DNA of 64,000 nt from positions 62,001-126,000 of the forward strand of contig NZ_JAGIPZ010000011.1 of NCBI RefSeq assembly GCF_017814915.1, read 5' to 3'. Of the stretch, positions 11,605 through 21,876 are shown piece after piece. Each line of letters opens with the position of its first letter. Position 1 is the first letter of the stretch. The notes beneath the pieces were generated by a model. That model worked only from the letters and a program-made list of their open reading frames with translations, did not search any database and had not been told where the DNA came from. This DNA is from Herbaspirillum sp. LeCh32-8 (lineage in GTDB: Bacteria; Pseudomonadota; Gammaproteobacteria; Burkholderiales; Burkholderiaceae_D). The position numbers were made by a program, and so were the translations under genes.

Positions 11605-13596
11605 CTATTTGCTGAGCAGGCGCTTTTCCGCCCGCAGGATGTTTTCCGAACTGCCGCGCAACACCACGATGTCGCCGCCCATGAGGAGGGTGTCTTGCGC
11701 CGCCTCGACGCGTTGCTTGCCGCGCCTGAGCATCGTCACCTCGGCACCGCACTGGTTCTGCAAGTCCATCTCGGCCAACGTGCGGCCGACGGCGCCCGCG
11801 CCGTCGATCAGGGTGACCGATTGCAGGCGCACGTTCATGCCCTCGTTGTCGTCCTCGACATCGGCGGCGCCGTGGAAATAACCGCGCAAGGAGGCGTAGC
11901 GCTCGTCGCGCGCATCCTGCACGCGATGCACCACCCGGCGCAGCGGCACGCCCAGCATCACCAATGCGTGCGAGGCCAGCATCAGGCTGCCTTCCAACGA
12001 CTCCGGCACGACCTCGGTGGCGCCGGCGGCGAGCAGCTTTTCCAGATCGGCGTCGTCGTAGCTGCGCACGATCACCGGCAATTCCGGCTCAAGCTCGGCG
12101 GCGTGGTGCAGCACTTTCAGCGCCGAGGGCGTGCTGGCGTAGGTCACCACCAGCGCCGCGGCGCGGTGGATGCCGGCGGCCACCAGACTCTCGCGCCGGG
12201 CGGCATCGCCATAGGAGACGTTGGCGCCGCCGCTGCGGGCGTCCTGCACCAGTTCGGGATCCAGCTCCAGCGCGTGGTAGGCGATGCCCTCTTCTTCCAG
12301 CAGGCGCGCCAGGCTTTGGCCGCTGCGACCGAAGCCGGCGATGATCACGTGCTTTTGCGCGCTCATGGTGCGCGTGGCCAGTTGAGTCAACGCCAGCGAC
12401 TGCAGCATCCATTCGTTGGCGGACAGCTTCATGACGATGGCGTCGGATTTGGCCAGGATGAACGGTGCCGCCAGCATCGACAACACCATCGCCGCCAGGA
12501 TGGCCTGGATCAGCAGCGGGTCGATCAGCTTCAGGGCGCCGGCCTGGTTCAACAGCACGAAACCGAATTCGCCGGCCTGCGCCAGCGCCAGGCCCGTGCG
12601 CAGCGCCACGCCGGTGGAGGAGCCGAACAGGCGCGCCAGCGCCGCGATCAGGCCGAATTTGAGCAGCACCGGCCCGGTCAGCAGCAACAGGACCATGAAC
12701 CAGTGATCGATCAGCGTGCGCACATTGAGCAGCATGCCGATGGTGATGAAGAACAGGCCCAGCAGCACATCGCGGAAGGATTTGATGTCCTCCTCCACCT
12801 GGTGCTTGAACTCGGTCTCGGAAATCAGCATGCCGGCGATGAAGGCGCCCAGCGCCAGCGACAGGCCGGCCTTCTCGGTGATCCAGGCCGCGCCCAGCGT
12901 GATCAGCAGCAGGTTCAGCATGAACAGCTCCTGCGAGCGGCGCTTGACCACGATCTTGAACCAGCCGCGCATGAGCTTGTGGCCGAAGAACAGCAGCAGC
13001 GCGAGCACCACCATGGCCTTGGCTACCGCCCAGCCCAGCGTCACCACCAGGTTGCCGGAATTGTTGGCCAGCGCCGGCACCACGATCAACAGCGGCACCA
13101 GCGCCAGATCCTGGAACAGCAGCACGCCGAGGATGCGGCGGCCGTGCTCGGTCTCCAGCTCGAGGCGCTCGGTGAGCAGCTTGGAGACAATCGCGGTGGA
13201 CGACATGGTGAGCGCGCCGCCCAGCGCGAAGGCGGCCTGCCAGCTGATCGCGGCGACCTGCGGCAGGTACCACGCCACCAACCAGCCGAACACCATGGTC
13301 ACGCCGATGGTGGTCACCACTTGCGCCACGCCCAGGCCGAAGACGATGTGGCGCATGGCCGAGAGCTTGTTGAGCGAGAACTCCAGGCCGATCGAGAACA
13401 TCAGGAACACCACGCCGAACTCGGCCAGGGCGTGCGTGGTTTCGTTGTCTTCGGCAAATCCCAGGCCGTGCGGGCCGATCACGATGCCCACCACCAGGTA
13501 GCCCAGCATGGGCGGCAGGTGCATCATGCGGAAGGCGACCACGCCCAGTACCGCCGCGGCCAACAGGAATAAGGTCAGTTCCAGTCCGGAAAACAT
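11605..13596 (-). CDS. CPA2 family cation:proton antiporter with TrkA/RCK domains (KefB/YbaL-like)
   Basis: A monovalent cation:proton antiporter or glutathione-gated-type K+ efflux protein of 663 residues. Residues 1-385 hold about twelve hydrophobic helices, including a conserved PHGLGF near the start and LGAFIAGMLISETEF in the core. A Rossmann RCK domain follows with HVIIAGFGRSGQSLARLLEEE, then a TrkA-C-like domain with DGAGAVGRTLAEM. The frame is open to 13698, but the ATG at 13596 (MFSGLELTLF) begins the membrane domain and is chosen. It is divergent from kdsD; this pairing is common upstream of KDO genes in Burkholderiales. Confidence 0.92.
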   Translation of the reverse strand: MFSGLELTLFLLAAAVLGVVAFRMMHLPPMLGYLVVGIVIGPHGLGFAEDNETTHALAEFGVVFLMFSIGLEFSLNKLSAMRHIVFGLGVAQVVTTIGVTMVFGWLVAWYLPQVAAISWQAAFALGGALTMSSTAIVSKLLTERLELETEHGRRILGVLLFQDLALVPLLIVVPALANNSGNLVVTLGWAVAKAMVVLALLLFFGHKLMRGWFKIVVKRRSQELFMLNLLLITLGAAWITEKAGLSLALGAFIAGMLISETEFKHQVEEDIKSFRDVLLGLFFITIGMLLNVRTLIDHWFMVLLLLTGPVLLKFGLIAALARLFGSSTGVALRTGLALAQAGEFGFVLLNQAGALKLIDPLLIQAILAAMVLSMLAAPFILAKSDAIVMKLSANEWMLQSLALTQLATRTMSAQKHVIIAGFGRSGQSLARLLEEEGIAYHALELDPELVQDARSGGANVSYGDAARRESLVAAGIHRAAALVVTYASTPSALKVLHHAAELEPELPVIVRSYDDADLEKLLAAGATEVVPESLEGSLMLASHALVMLGVPLRRVVHRVQDARDERYASLRGYFHGAADVEDDNEGMNVRLQSVTLIDGAGAVGRTLAEMDLQNQCGAEVTMLRRGKQRVEAAQDTLLMGGDIVVLRGSSENILRAEKRLLSK

Positions 13597-13856
13597 GTGT
13601 GGATGATTCGCTTGCGACTTGTTATAGATGGATGCGGGCTGAACCAATCGGATCGGCAAGCGAGAAACATGCCTGTGGTGCGGACGCGGCGCACGCACGG
13701 TGAAGGCGCTTGTTTGCGGTGCAACCGGGCGGTCTCCCGAGACTGGCTACGCCCTCTGATGCGCACGATGTTGCATCGCAACCGCAAGCGGCGCCATCCG
13801 GGGTCTCCTTACATCTGGCAAGTTTTTTGCTTTGCTAATTCGTTTATACTTCGGTT

Positions 13857-14885
13857 ATGAGTGTAACCGATGACAAAACCACGCCCGCATCTTTTTCGGC
13901 CGGGGACGCCCGCCGCGCGCTTGAGCTGGCGCGCCAGACCCTGCAGATCGAAGCCGATGCCATCCTGGCGCTGAAAAACCGCCTGTCCGACGACAGTTCC
14001 GAACCGCTCGCCCAAGCCGTGCATCTCTTGCTGGATTGCAAGGGCCGCGCCGTGGTCTCGGGGATCGGCAAGTCCGGCCACATCGGCCGCAAGATCGCCG
14101 CGACGCTGGCCTCCACCGGCACGCCGTCGTTGTTCATGCACCCGGCCGAAGCCGCCCACGGCGACCTGGGCATGGTCACGCCCAAGGACGTCTTCATCGC
14201 CATCTCCAACTCCGGCGAAACCGCCGAACTGCTGGCCATCGTCCCCATCGTCAAGCGCATGGGCGCGGTGATCATCGGCATGACCGGCAATGACGACTCC
14301 AGCCTGGCCAGAATGTCCACCGTGCACCTGAACGTGGGCGTGGACAAGGAAGCCTGTACCCTGAACCTGGCGCCCACGGCCAGCACCACCGCGACGCTGG
14401 CCATGGGTGATGCGCTGGCGGTGTCGCTGCTGGATGCGCGCGGCTTCATGGAAGAAGATTTCGCGCGTTCCCACCCGGGCGGCGCGCTGGGCCGCCGCCT
14501 GCTGACCCACGTGCGCGACGTCATGCGCAGCGGCGATGCGATTCCGGCGGTGCGCCCCGATGTGTCGCTCTCCGACGCGCTGATGGAAATCACCCGCAAG
14601 GGCATGGCCATGACCGCCGTGGTCGACGACGCCTTCCGTCCGGTCGGCGTGTTCACCGACGGCGACCTGCGTCGTCTGCTGGAGCGCGGCCAGGACTTCA
14701 TCAAGTCCTCGATTGCCGACGTCATGCATGCCGGCCCGCGCACCGTGAACCAGGATCAGCTGGCCGTGGACGCCGTGCAGCTGATGGAAGAATTCCGCAT
14801 CAACCAGCTGCTGGTGACCGATGCGAAAGGCACCCTGGTCGGCGCGCTGCATATCCACGACCTGACCCGCGCCAAGGTGATCTGA
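13857..14885 (+). CDS. kdsD: D-arabinose-5-phosphate isomerase
   Basis: Converts ribulose 5-phosphate to arabinose 5-phosphate, the first committed step toward KDO, the inner-core sugar of LPS. The 342 residues contain a SIS sugar-isomerase domain (VSGIGKSGHIGRK, AISNSGETAELL) and two C-terminal CBS repeats (about 212-342, VMRSGDAIP and VMHAGPRTV). The stop overlaps the kdsC start by one base, so the two are translationally coupled. No Shine-Dalgarno sequence precedes the ATG; a TATACT at 13845-13850 lies only a few bases upstream. KpsF/GutQ paralogues share this layout, but the kdsC-lpt context favours kdsD. Confidence 0.95.
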   Translation: MSVTDDKTTPASFSAGDARRALELARQTLQIEADAILALKNRLSDDSSEPLAQAVHLLLDCKGRAVVSGIGKSGHIGRKIAATLASTGTPSLFMHPAEAAHGDLGMVTPKDVFIAISNSGETAELLAIVPIVKRMGAVIIGMTGNDDSSLARMSTVHLNVGVDKEACTLNLAPTASTTATLAMGDALAVSLLDARGFMEEDFARSHPGGALGRRLLTHVRDVMRSGDAIPAVRPDVSLSDALMEITRKGMAMTAVVDDAFRPVGVFTDGDLRRLLERGQDFIKSSIADVMHAGPRTVNQDQLAVDAVQLMEEFRINQLLVTDAKGTLVGALHIHDLTRAKVI

Positions 14886-15457
14886 TGACTGCCGCCGCCA
14901 GCCAGAACGCCAACTCGTTTGCCAGCACCTTCGCCCCTGCCGTCCTGGCCAAGGCGTCCGGCACACGCCTGATGATCTTCGACGTCGACGGCGTACTGAC
15001 CGACGGCGGCCTGTTCTACGGCGAAGACGGCGAATCGGTGAAGCGCTTCAACGCGCTGGACGGCCACGGCCTCAAGATGATGCAGCAGTTCGGCACGGCC
15101 GCAGCCATCATCACCGCGCGCCAGTCGCCGTTCGTGCTGCGCCGGGCCAAGGACCTGGGCATCGCCCACGTATTCCAGGGCGTGCACGACAAACGCCAGG
15201 CCTTCGAGCAGCTGCTGCAGCACACCGGTCTGTCGGCCACCGACTGCGGCTATCTCGGCGACGACGTCATTGACCTGCCGGTGCTGACCCGCGTCGGCTT
15301 CAAGGCCTGCGTGGCCAACGGCCACCGCGAGGTGAAATCGCGCAGCGACTATGTGACCGTCGCCACCGGCGGCAATGGCGCAGTGCGCGAAGTGTGCGAC
15401 CTGATCCTGGCCGCGCAGGGCAATTACGAGGCGGCGCTGGCGCCGTACCTGGCATGA
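14885..15457 (+). CDS. kdsC: KDO-8-phosphate phosphatase
   Basis: A HAD-superfamily phosphatase of 190 residues that removes the phosphate from KDO 8-phosphate. The nucleophile motif is FDVDGVLTDGG (about residues 37-47) and the metal-binding motif GDDVIDLPV comes later, as in the compact C0-type KdsC family, which lacks a cap domain. It overlaps kdsD by one base and lptC by an ATGA, placing KDO synthesis and LPS export on one message. Confidence 0.96.
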   Translation: MTAAASQNANSFASTFAPAVLAKASGTRLMIFDVDGVLTDGGLFYGEDGESVKRFNALDGHGLKMMQQFGTAAAIITARQSPFVLRRAKDLGIAHVFQGVHDKRQAFEQLLQHTGLSATDCGYLGDDVIDLPVLTRVGFKACVANGHREVKSRSDYVTVATGGNGAVREVCDLILAAQGNYEAALAPYLA

Positions 15458-16062
15458 GCAATCGCAGCGGCGAACGCGCAGCGGACCGGATCCGCCTGGG
15501 GGTGATCCTGGTGGTGCTGATCGCGCTGGCGCTGGGCAGCTTCTGGGTGCTGCAGGTGCTGCGCACGACCGGCGACCAGCAGCAGGCCGAACGTCCGCGC
15601 AGCAAACCGGACTACTACCTGGAAAACTTCAGCTACGTGAAGATGGGCCCGACCGGCCTGCCGCGTTATGACGTGTCCGGCACCAAAATGGTCCACTTCC
15701 CGACCGATGACTCCTTCGAGATCACCAAGCCGGTAGTGCACAGCCTGGACAAGGAAAAGCCGCCGATGGAGTTGTATTCCAACACCGCGCGCGTGACCGA
15801 CGACCAGACCCAAATTCATATGTACGGCGACGCCAATGCGATCCGCGGCGCCGCGAACGGCCGCGACCCGATGCACCTGGTGTCGGAATACCTGCTGCTG
15901 TTGCCCGACGACGAGATCGTCAAGACCGACAAGCCGGTCGTGATGACCACCGGCACCACCCGCTTAAGCGGCGTGGGCATGCTGGCCAACAATGCCACCC
16001 AGGTCGTCCAGCTGTTCGGCAACGTGCGCGGGCATTACGAACCGACGCCGAAGAAACGCTGA
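15454..16062 (+). CDS. lptC: LPS export system protein LptC
   Basis: A bitopic inner-membrane protein that passes LPS from LptBFG to LptA. The 202 residues carry one N-terminal membrane anchor (RLGVILVVLIALALGSFWVL, about 14-33) and a periplasmic beta-jellyroll. The start is the ATG in the ATGA overlap with kdsC; the frame also runs 60 bases further upstream inside kdsC, which is less likely. Sequence conservation in LptC is low, so the call leans partly on its place between kdsC and lptA. Confidence 0.93.
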   Translation: MSNRSGERAADRIRLGVILVVLIALALGSFWVLQVLRTTGDQQQAERPRSKPDYYLENFSYVKMGPTGLPRYDVSGTKMVHFPTDDSFEITKPVVHSLDKEKPPMELYSNTARVTDDQTQIHMYGDANAIRGAANGRDPMHLVSEYLLLLPDDEIVKTDKPVVMTTGTTRLSGVGMLANNATQVVQLFGNVRGHYEPTPKKR

Positions 16063-16108
16063 GTCCTTCATCACAACAAGATCGCCAGACCCGACCAGAC
16101 AGGAATCT

Positions 16109-16702
16109 ATGAAACGCTCACTCTTATTGTCGATGCTGCTGTTGGCCGCCGTGTGCGGCGTGGCGCGCGCCGAGAAGGCCGACACCACCAAGCCGACCAA
16201 CATCGAAGCCGACCAGATGGTCTACGACGACGTGCGCCAGGTGAAGACCTTCACCGGCAACGTGGTGTTGACCCGCGGCACGCTGCTGATCAAGGCCGGC
16301 CGCGTGGTGCTGACCACCGACCAGTACGGCTACGAATACGCGGTGTTGTACGCGGCGCCGGGATCGCTGGCCAGCTTCCGCCAGAAGCGCGACGGCGGCC
16401 CCGACCTGTGGATCGAGGGCCAGGCCGAGCGTATTGAATATTCGGAGCAGACCGAGATCTCCAAGCTGTTCCAGCGCGCGCATATCCAGCGCATGGACGG
16501 CAAGCGCGTCACCGACGAAGTCAACGGCGAGTTCATTTCCTATGACAGCCGCGCCGAGTTCTATTCGGTCAACAACACCGCCAGCGGCGAAAGCAAGCCG
16601 GGCGCCGGTCGCATCACCGCCGTGATTCAGCCCAAGAACCCGCCGCCGGCGCAACCGCAGACGCAACCCGAACAGCCGGCTCAGCCCGCGAAGGGCAAAT
16701 AA
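16109..16702 (+). CDS. lptA: LPS transport periplasmic protein LptA
   Basis: A periplasmic bridge protein that carries LPS to LptDE in the outer membrane. The 197 residues begin with a signal peptide ([21 protein letters not shown], cleavage after about 21), then an OstA-type beta-jellyroll beginning [20 protein letters not shown], and end in a proline- and glutamine-rich tail (about 175-197). The ATG at 16109 is chosen because it starts the signal peptide; the frame is open from 15992. Only one base separates its stop from lptB. Confidence 0.95.
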   Translation: MKRSLLLSMLLLAAVCGVARAEKADTTKPTNIEADQMVYDDVRQVKTFTGNVVLTRGTLLIKAGRVVLTTDQYGYEYAVLYAAPGSLASFRQKRDGGPDLWIEGQAERIEYSEQTEISKLFQRAHIQRMDGKRVTDEVNGEFISYDSRAEFYSVNNTASGESKPGAGRITAVIQPKNPPPAQPQTQPEQPAQPAKGK

Positions 16703-16703
16703 G

Positions 16704-17444
<741 letters not shown>

Positions 17445-17526
17445 TCGCGACGACAGAGCGCCACATTGCATCGACCAACACGCACGAGAGTAATCACAGC
17501 CGGCCACGCGGCATCCTGAACGCCAG

Positions 17527-19026
17527 ATGAAACAGTCGCTCCAGTTACGCACCTCGCAGCACCTCGCCTTGACGCCGCAACTGCAGCAGTCGATCAGGCT
17601 GCTGCAATTGTCGACGCTGGAGCTGCACCAGGAGCTGGAGCAGATCCTCTCCGACAACCCGCTGCTGGAACGCCTGGACGATGCGCTCGACAACTCGGTG
17701 CGCCTGCTGGCCGACGGCGCGATCTCGGCGTCGCCCTCCAGCGGCGTGGCTGACGGCCCCGGCGCCGAGGCCGGCGCCGAAGCGCCCGCACCGGGCAGCG
17801 GGGCCGACGGCGAAGCAAACTTCGAGCAACAGGACAACGCACCGGACAGCGGCGTCAGCGGCGATGCCGACTGGAGCTTCGACGACGTCGCGCGCAACGG
17901 CAAATCCTCCGACGACGAAGACGCGCGCCCGCAACTGGAAGCGCATGAAATCACGCTACGCGAGCACCTGCTCGATCAGATCCGCGTCACGGCCCGCACG
18001 CTGCGCGACCGCGCGCTGCTGGAGCTGCTGACCGATGCGCTGGACGACAGCGGCTACCTCGAGGAACCGCTGGAAGACATCCTCGCGCGCCTGCCCGAAG
18101 AACTGGGCGTGGATCTGGAAGAGCTGTCGATCTCGCTCACGCTGCTGCAGAGCCTGGACCCGGCCGGCGTGGGCGCGCGCAGCCCCAGCGAATGCCTGGC
18201 GCTGCAGATCCGGCGCCTGCCCAAGGTGCCGTTCGTCACGCGCCGGCTGGCCTTGCGCATTGTCGAGGATTACCTGCCGCTGTTCGCCCAACGCGACTTC
18301 AACAAGATCAAGAAGGCGCTCGACTGCGACGACGAGGACCTGCGCGAGGCGCAGGCGGTGATCCGCCAATGCCGCCCGCACCCCGGCGCCGAGTTCGCGC
18401 GCGATGCTTCCGACTATGTGGTGCCGGACGTGATTGTCAAACAGACAAAGAGCGGCTGGCAGGTGCTGCTCAACCATGACGTGATGCCCAAGCTGCGCGT
18501 CAATGCGATGTACGCCAGCGCGCTGAAGCAGTCGAAAGGCGAAGTTTCCCTCACGTCACAGCTGCAGGAAGCCAAATGGCTGATCAAAAATATGCGGCAA
18601 CGTTTCGATACAATTTTGCGAGTCGCGCAGGCTATTGTCGAACGTCAAAGAAACTTCTTTTCGCACGGCGCAGTCGCCATGCGCCCCCTTGTGCTGCGTG
18701 AAATTGCTGATACACTGGGTCTACACGAGAGCACAATCTCTCGCGTGACAACTCAGAAATACATGCTCACGCCACATGGCATGTTCGAGTTGAAGTACTT
18801 CTTCGGCAGCCACGTCGCGACGGAAACCGGAGGTGAAGCATCCTCCACTGCGATCCGGGCGCTGATCAAACAGTTGATAGGAGCAGAAAACCCGCAGACC
18901 CCTTTATCCGATAGCAAGATTGCGGATATGCTGGCTGAACAAGGCATGGTGGTCGCGCGACGTACGGTCGCAAAATACCGCGAAGTCCTGAAAATTCCGC
19001 CAGTCAATCTCCGCAAATCCCTCTGA
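17527..19026 (+). CDS. rpoN: RNA polymerase sigma-54 factor
   Basis: Sigma-54 directs transcription of nitrogen, motility and other activator-dependent promoters (-24/-12). The 499 residues show the glutamine- and leucine-rich region I ([17 protein letters not shown]), an acidic variable region II (about 55-140), the core-binding and DNA-binding regions, and the RpoN box [15 protein letters not shown] close to the C terminus. It lies 82 bp after lptB on the same strand, the usual Burkholderiales arrangement. Region II is rich in Asp, Glu, Ala and Gly, which is ordinary for this part. Confidence 0.97.
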   Translation: MKQSLQLRTSQHLALTPQLQQSIRLLQLSTLELHQELEQILSDNPLLERLDDALDNSVRLLADGAISASPSSGVADGPGAEAGAEAPAPGSGADGEANFEQQDNAPDSGVSGDADWSFDDVARNGKSSDDEDARPQLEAHEITLREHLLDQIRVTARTLRDRALLELLTDALDDSGYLEEPLEDILARLPEELGVDLEELSISLTLLQSLDPAGVGARSPSECLALQIRRLPKVPFVTRRLALRIVEDYLPLFAQRDFNKIKKALDCDDEDLREAQAVIRQCRPHPGAEFARDASDYVVPDVIVKQTKSGWQVLLNHDVMPKLRVNAMYASALKQSKGEVSLTSQLQEAKWLIKNMRQRFDTILRVAQAIVERQRNFFSHGAVAMRPLVLREIADTLGLHESTISRVTTQKYMLTPHGMFELKYFFGSHVATETGGEASSTAIRALIKQLIGAENPQTPLSDSKIADMLAEQGMVVARRTVAKYREVLKIPPVNLRKSL

Positions 19027-19167
19027 GCTTTCTCAGTTTTTCTGTAGTACTTTGCAGCCGTCGCTGTGTTCAGGCATTTAGCCGTGCCCCAAGACACAAA
19101 CGCTGTGCTCTCCGGTGTATTGGACGAGATGCACGAACCTCCAGTGACTTCACGATAGGAGTGTTGT

Positions 19168-19527
19168 ATGAATCTGACCATCAGTGGACACCACCTCGAA
19201 CTGACCCCTGCCATCCGGGAATACGTGCAGAGCAAGCTGGCACGCATCAAGCGGCATTTCGACAACGTGATCGACGTCAGCGTCATCCTGAGCGTAGACA
19301 AACTGACAGAGAAGGAAAAGCGCCAAAAGGCGGAAATCAACGTCCACATCAAGGGGAAGGATTTGCACGCGGAAAGCATCGCCCACGACCTGTATGCGGC
19401 GATTGACGCATTGATCGACAAGCTGGACCGTCAGGTCATCAAGCACAAGGACAGACTGCAGGAGCATCACTCCATGGCCAAGCGCCTGCCGGACAGCCCG
19501 GCCGAGGGTGCCGCAGCGGGCGCATAG
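19168..19527 (+). CDS. hpf: Ribosome hibernation-promoting factor, short form
   Basis: A ribosome-associated protein that promotes 100S dimers or inactive ribosomes in slow growth. The 119 residues form one HPF/RaiA domain ([20 protein letters not shown]) with a short alanine-rich tail and no long-form dimerisation domain. It is found downstream of rpoN in many proteobacteria, where it is called the sigma-54 modulation protein. A purine-rich TAGGAG ahead of the ATG supports the start. It is followed by a strong terminator instead of the ptsN-hprK genes common in related species. Confidence 0.95.
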   Translation: MNLTISGHHLELTPAIREYVQSKLARIKRHFDNVIDVSVILSVDKLTEKEKRQKAEINVHIKGKDLHAESIAHDLYAAIDALIDKLDRQVIKHKDRLQEHHSMAKRLPDSPAEGAAAGA

Positions 19528-19564
19528 GCGCCGAACCGGCGGGCTGCGGCCCGCCATGACGAGG

Positions 19565-19588
19565 AAAGGGCGCGCAAGCGCCCTTTTT
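19565..19588 (+). terminator. Terminator after hpf
   Basis: A perfect 9-bp stem AAAGGGCGC / GCGCCCTTT with a GCAA loop, followed by a T run. Confidence 0.88.
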
Positions 19589-19890
19589 CATTTCCGGCCC
19601 GCAACCCGGCGGACGCATCAGGCCGCAGCGCAATCGCGCATACGATTTAAATAATATGCATCCGACAACGGCGCTGGCCAATACGACCGGAGCGCAATCC
19701 CTCGGCCGCTTCTTGAAGACGATTCCTTCACCCCCATTTATTGTCAACGCAGCACCTGGAACACCGGCCCACAGCATGTCCCGACGGCAACAATGCCTGT
19801 CGCAAAGTCGCCTCCGACAGGTTGCGGATCAAACGCGAATGCCGTCTTTTCCCTATAATGTCGGCAATCATCAATTTTTAAGGCATAGCC
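19589..19890 (+). promoter_or_regulatory. hpf-grxD intergenic region with a consensus -10 box
   Basis: This ~300-bp stretch has no convincing gene; the frame across 19656-20129 runs into grxD out of phase and is not protein-like. A perfect TATAAT at 19854-19859 lies 31 bp before the grxD start and is the probable -10 element. No good -35 box stands at the right distance (TTGCGG at 19822-19827 is 26 bp away). Confidence 0.5.
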
Positions 19891-20202
19891 ATGAGCGACG
19901 TTCAATCCTGGATCAAAGAAACCGTCACCCAAAACCCCGTCGTGCTGTTCATGAAGGGCACCGCGCAATTCCCGCAATGCGGTTTCTCGGGCAAGGCAAT
20001 CCAGCTGCTCAAGGCCAGCGGCGCCGAGAACATCGTGACCGTGAACGTACTGGAAAGCCCGGACGTGCGCCAAGGCATCAAGGAATACTCGAACTGGCCG
20101 ACCATTCCCCAGCTGTACGTCAAGGGTGAATTCATCGGCGGCTCGGACATCATGAACGAGATGTACACCTCCGGAGAACTGCAGACCCTGATCAAGGGCT
20201 GA
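19891..20202 (+). CDS. grxD: Monothiol glutaredoxin Grx4 type
   Basis: A CGFS-type monothiol glutaredoxin of 103 residues that binds and passes on [2Fe-2S] clusters, often with BolA proteins. The motif PQCGFSGKA (C30-G-F-S33), the glutathione-binding WPTIPQLYV and GGSDIMNEMY are all present. A bolA-family gene, the usual partner, is elsewhere in this window (52687-52923). It is followed by ubiX 39 bp downstream on the same strand. Confidence 0.96.
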   Translation: MSDVQSWIKETVTQNPVVLFMKGTAQFPQCGFSGKAIQLLKASGAENIVTVNVLESPDVRQGIKEYSNWPTIPQLYVKGEFIGGSDIMNEMYTSGELQTLIKG

Positions 20203-20241
20203 TATTTCCCCCGCATTGCTTCCCGTCTCTGCTCCCGCCGC

Positions 20242-20817
20242 ATGTCCCGCCAGCGCCTGATCATCGCCATCACCGGCGCGACGGGCGCCGTCTACGGCGT
20301 GCGGCTGTTGGAACATCTGCGCGGCAACGCGCAGGTGGAGACGCACCTGCTGATCTCGGACGCGGGCGTACTCAACCTGCATCAGGAGATGGAGCTCGGC
20401 CGCAAGGATGTGGAAGCGCTGGCCGATGTGGTGCACAACGTGCGCGACGTCGGCGCGTCCATCGCCAGCGGCTCCTTCGTCTCCAGCGGCATGATCGTCG
20501 CGCCCTGCTCGATGAAAACGCTGGCATCGGTGGCTCATGGCCTCTCCGACAACCTGATCAGTCGCGCTGCAGACGTGGTGTTGAAAGAACGTCGCCGCCT
20601 GGTGCTGATGGTGCGCGAGACGCCCTTCAACCTGGCGCACCTGCGCAACATGACGGCCGTGACCGAAATGGGCGGCGTGATCTTCCCGCCGCTGCCCGGC
20701 TTCTATCACCGTCCGCAGTCGATCGAACAGATGGTGGATCACACCGTGGGCCGCGTGCTGGACTTGTTCGCCATCGAACACCAGCTCACGCCCGAATGGC
20801 AGGGCATGAAGTCCTGA
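20242..20817 (+). CDS. ubiX: Flavin prenyltransferase UbiX
   Basis: Makes the prenylated FMN cofactor used by the UbiD decarboxylase in ubiquinone synthesis. The 191 residues begin with the flavoprotein motif LIIAITGATGAVYGVRLLE and contain IASGSFVSSGMIVAPCSMKT and RRLVLMVRETPFN, both typical of UbiX/Pad1. It probably shares a transcript with grxD. It ends 58 bp before a strong terminator. Confidence 0.95.
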   Translation: MSRQRLIIAITGATGAVYGVRLLEHLRGNAQVETHLLISDAGVLNLHQEMELGRKDVEALADVVHNVRDVGASIASGSFVSSGMIVAPCSMKTLASVAHGLSDNLISRAADVVLKERRRLVLMVRETPFNLAHLRNMTAVTEMGGVIFPPLPGFYHRPQSIEQMVDHTVGRVLDLFAIEHQLTPEWQGMKS

Positions 20818-20875
20818 CCACACCGAGCCGCGCCAGGCTCCGGCGACAACCACGCGTCAAGCAGGACACCCAAAC

Positions 20876-20913
20876 AAAACGCGCCGCAGGCAAACCCTGC
20901 GGCGCGTTTTTTC
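20876..20913. terminator. Strong bidirectional terminator after ubiX
   Basis: A perfect 15-bp stem (AAAACGCGCCGCAGG with CCTGCGGCGCGTTTT) with a 5-nt loop and a T run. The flanking A run lets it serve the convergent SDR gene as well. Confidence 0.92.
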
Positions 20914-20942
20914 TTGCGCGAAGAATGCGTCGATGCGCCTGA

Positions 20943-21701
20943 TCAGCCGCGACCGATGAAGGGCATTTTGGTCGCCATCACGGTCATGAACTGCACGTTG
21001 GCGTCCAGCGGCAAGCTGTCCATGTAGAGAATGGCCTTGGCCACATGCTCGGCATCCATGGTGGGCTCGACCTTGGTCGACATGTCGGCCTGCAGGGTGC
21101 CTTTCTTCATCAGCGTGGTCATGTCGGTGGCGGCGTTACCGATGTCGATCTGCCCGCAAGCGATGTCGTAGGCGCGACCGTCCAGCGAGGTGGCCTTGGT
21201 CAGGCCGGTGATGGCGTGCTTGGTCGCCGTGTACGACGCCGAATACGGACGCGGCGCATGTGCCGAGATCGAACCGTTGTTGATGATGCGACCACCGCGT
21301 GGCGACTGGTCCTTCATGATGCGGAAGGCCTCTTGCGTACACAGGAAGACGCCGGTCAGGTTGATGTCCACCGCCGACTTCCACTGCTCCACGCTCAGCT
21401 CTTCCAGCGACACCGGCGGCGCGAAGATGCCGGCATTGTTGAACACCATGTCGAGGCGGCCGAAGCGTTCCTTAGTCTTGGCAAACAGGTTCTTCACCGA
21501 TGCCGGATCGGTGACGTCGGCGGCCACCACCAGCGCGTTGGTGCCCTGTTCGCCGGCCAGTTTCACGGTCTCGTCCAGCGCATCTTGGCGGCGTCCGGCC
21601 AGGGCTACGCCATAGCCGTCGCGCAGCAGCGCCAGGGTGATCTGCCGGCCGATGCCGGAGCCTGCGCCGGTCACCAGCGCGATTCGTTTCGGTGCTGCCA
21701 T
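20943..21701 (-). CDS. Short-chain dehydrogenase/reductase
   Basis: A classical SDR oxidoreductase of 252 residues with the cofactor motif TGAGSGIG (11-18), NNAG (88-91), Asn115, and the catalytic Ser144, Tyr157 and Lys161 in GSIS and YTATK. The absence of an acidic residue after the second strand (LAGRRQD, arginines present) suggests NADP(H) preference. The substrate is unknown. The ATG at 21701 ([14 protein letters not shown]) is chosen over the upstream ATG at 21767, which would add an uncharacteristic leader crossing the aceE terminator. Confidence 0.9.
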   Translation of the reverse strand: MAAPKRIALVTGAGSGIGRQITLALLRDGYGVALAGRRQDALDETVKLAGEQGTNALVVAADVTDPASVKNLFAKTKERFGRLDMVFNNAGIFAPPVSLEELSVEQWKSAVDINLTGVFLCTQEAFRIMKDQSPRGGRIINNGSISAHAPRPYSASYTATKHAITGLTKATSLDGRAYDIACGQIDIGNAATDMTTLMKKGTLQADMSTKVEPTMDAEHVAKAILYMDSLPLDANVQFMTVMATKMPFIGRG

Positions 21702-21745
21702 GTTTGTGTGCTCCTGTCTGATCTTGTCGGGGGATGTGTGTGCAT

Positions 21746-21773
21746 AAAAAAACCGCCTGCTGCACACAGACGG
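21746..21773 (-). terminator. Terminator downstream of the aceE-like gene
   Basis: On the minus strand CCGTCTG pairs with CAGGCGG (one G-T pair) and is followed by seven T. It sits between the E1 gene and the SDR gene and isolates the two units. Confidence 0.7.
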
Positions 21774-21876
21774 CTTTCACTATAGCAAACGCTCCCGCGC
21801 GCTTCGATGAGAGATTTTCAATCCCCGCGCCGGCGTTCATGCATGACCGGCGCGGGCGGGGCTCATGCGGTTGAAC

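Noticed and set aside
11695-13572. 625-residue plus-strand open frame over the CPA2 antiporter
   Set aside because: Low-complexity His/Gln/Arg translation, antisense to an obvious transporter gene.
19822-19859. Complete sigma-70 promoter for grxD
   Set aside because: The TATAAT is perfect, but TTGCGG is 26 bp away; only the -10 box is reported.
19656-20129. 157-residue open frame between hpf and grxD
   Set aside because: It overlaps most of grxD in another frame, has no family resemblance and no clear ribosome binding site.
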